Source: Verrucomicrobiota bacterium
Lineage (GTDB): Bacteria > Verrucomicrobiota > Verrucomicrobiia > Chthoniobacterales > Xiphinematobacteraceae
Direction: 5' to 3'
DNA length: 5,395 nucleotides
NCBI GenBank assembly: GCA_003176035.1
Contig: PSRL01000041.1
Coordinates: 1-5,395, forward strand
Shown here: piece after piece, positions 4,527 to 5,395 of the stretch
Layout: each line of letters starts with the position of its first letter
How positions within the stretch are numbered: position 1 is the first letter of the stretch
Translations under genes and position numbers: made by a program
The notes under the pieces: generated by a model
What the model was told of the DNA's origin: nothing
Seen by the model: only the letters and a program-made list of their open reading frames with translations
Databases searched by the model: none

Positions 4527-5395
4527 GCTCAACGGGACACTCGATGCTGCCACGACCATGGTGCGGAATGCGAACGATCTCATGGTCGGTCTCAAGGAGG
4601 GGAAAGGAACCGCCGGGATGCTCCTTCGCGACGACGAGACCGCGAACCGCATCCGCCAGACAGTGGCGAGCATTCAAGACACAGCGGATTCGCTGAATCA
4701 GACGGCCAGGCAGGCAGACGCGCTGGTCTCAGATATCAATGCCCGTCAGCTCGGGGAAAAAGCCGACGAAATCGTGGCGAGTGCCCAGGTTGCAACCGAC
4801 AATATTCGCGCAACCACAGGCCAAATTCGCCAAACTGTTGATGCCACTCTGGGGCCAAATGAACAAGGCGTTGATGCGGCGACCAATCTGCGTCAGACTA
4901 TGGCAAACATCAACCAGGCCACGGAAAACATGGTGGAAGACACTGAAGCTGCAAAGCACAGTCTCTTTCTACGAGGCTATTTTAAGCGCCAGGGATATTT
5001 TGACCTGGCGCACCTGTCGGCTGACGACTACCGGAAAAACAAACACTTCTCGACTCCGGGAAACCGTAGGGAGTGGCTTAGCGGGACGGACCTGTTTCAA
5101 GCCAACGCGGATCATGTTGAAACTCTGTCATCTACTGGGAAATTGCGTAGTGACGGCGTGGTCACTTCGTGGGCCGGGTCGTTGGGGTCATCTCCGCTGA
5201 TTGTGGAAGGATATTCAACAACCGGGACGGCCATTGAACGCATGTCGCTTGCTCGCAGTCGCGCCATGATAGTACGGGAATACATTCGCGACCGATTTCG
5301 CCTGGACGGCGAGATGATAGCCGTCGAAGCGCTCGGAAGTCAGCCGCCGGCAGGGCTCGATCGAAACCGCTGGGATGGAGTGTCGGTTCTGCTTG
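4393..5395 (+). CDS. mlaD: MlaD-like MCE protein, C-terminal part: helical segment and OmpA-like domain (3' end outside window)
   Basis: In the +1 frame from 4393 the sequence is open for 334 codons to the window edge, so the corrected protein has at least 450 residues (numbering from ATG 4044 with one base removed). It has no ribosome site of its own; the first ATG codons (4453, 4462, 4465) lack a Shine-Dalgarno, so it is the continuation of the same gene. Residues about 117-135 exit the MCE domain. Residues about 137-305 are Ala/Thr/Gln/Asp-rich and predicted helical, with the MCE-associated motif GKGTAGMLL (186-194). RGYFKRQGYFDL (310-321) follows, then a linker. From about 380 an OmpA-like domain begins: PLIVEGYS (384-391), SLARSRAMIVREYI, then ALGSQPP and NRWDGVSVLL at the edge. 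The OmpA-like part suggests contact with peptidoglycan or the outer membrane, though the usual aspartate after GY(S/T) reads T. Confidence 0.85.
4422..4452 (+). repeat. 8-bp hairpin downstream of the mlaD frameshift
   Basis: ATCGACGG (4422-4429) pairs perfectly with CCGTCGAT (4445-4452) across a 15-base loop containing CCCGGG. It begins 29 bases after the CCCCGGGG run. Downstream structures can stimulate programmed frameshifting, but usually from 5-9 bases away, so this may be only GC-rich coding symmetry. Confidence 0.3.

Noticed and set aside
3794..4677. Long minus-strand frames opposite mlaF and mlaD
   Set aside because: The sense strand carries clear ABC ATPase and MCE motifs; the antisense translations are low in recognisable features.
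4739..5200. Plus-strand 153-residue frame inside the mlaD C-terminal region
   Set aside because: It is in frame 2, while frame 1 gives the continuous helical and OmpA-like sequence; it has no ribosome site.
4393..5395. The C-terminal half of mlaD as a separate gene
   Set aside because: Its first start codons have no Shine-Dalgarno, and the sequence begins in the middle of the MCE exit segment, so it is the continuation of the frameshifted gene.
1..5395. CRISPR arrays, tRNA or rRNA genes, insertion sequences, phage or defence genes
   Set aside because: No regularly spaced direct repeats, cloverleaf-like segments, transposase or integrase motifs or defence domains were seen on either strand.

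Overview
The window looks like chromosomal DNA of a diderm bacterium, most likely an Acidobacteriota member (Terriglobia-like). This rests mainly on the first gene. It carries a carboxypeptidase-regulatory-like segment joined to a conserved C-terminal module (xLGIIPNFYVAY, QDPRYFY) that I know chiefly from acidobacterial genomes. The MCE-protein architecture at the right end points the same way. The assignment comes from recalled family patterns, not from a search.

Layout. Positions 1-789 (+) hold the 3' part of a carboxypeptidase-regulatory-like protein that begins before the window. Positions 790-969 are a short convergent intergenic stretch with a 12-bp inverted repeat (terminator-like) and two perfect palindromes. 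Positions 970-1872 (-) encode a tandem-domain universal stress protein with an intact nucleotide motif in its first half and a degenerate one in its second. Positions 1873-2242 have no convincing gene and hold two adjacent hairpins. Positions 2243-2470 (+) encode a 75-residue unrecognised Cys/His-rich protein with a very strong Shine-Dalgarno. A 12-bp palindrome and a hairpin then precede the operon that fills the rest of the window.

That operon is a phospholipid/lipid-trafficking ABC system of the Mla/MCE type, in the order permease (mlaE, GTG start), ATPase (mlaF, ATGA overlap), substrate-binding MCE protein (mlaD, 4-nt gap). MlaE and MlaF form the inner-membrane ABC core. The MlaD-like protein has an N-terminal membrane anchor, one MCE domain, a long helical segment and a C-terminal OmpA-like domain that runs off the window. 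This shape suggests a periplasm-spanning lipid conduit.

As sequenced, the mlaD reading frame is broken by one surplus base in the CCCCGGGG run at 4385-4392. Removing one base restores a continuous protein of at least 450 residues. A sequencing error or recent mutation is the simplest reading. Programmed +1 frameshifting is possible but unproven. No tRNA, rRNA, CRISPR array, insertion sequence or integrase was seen.
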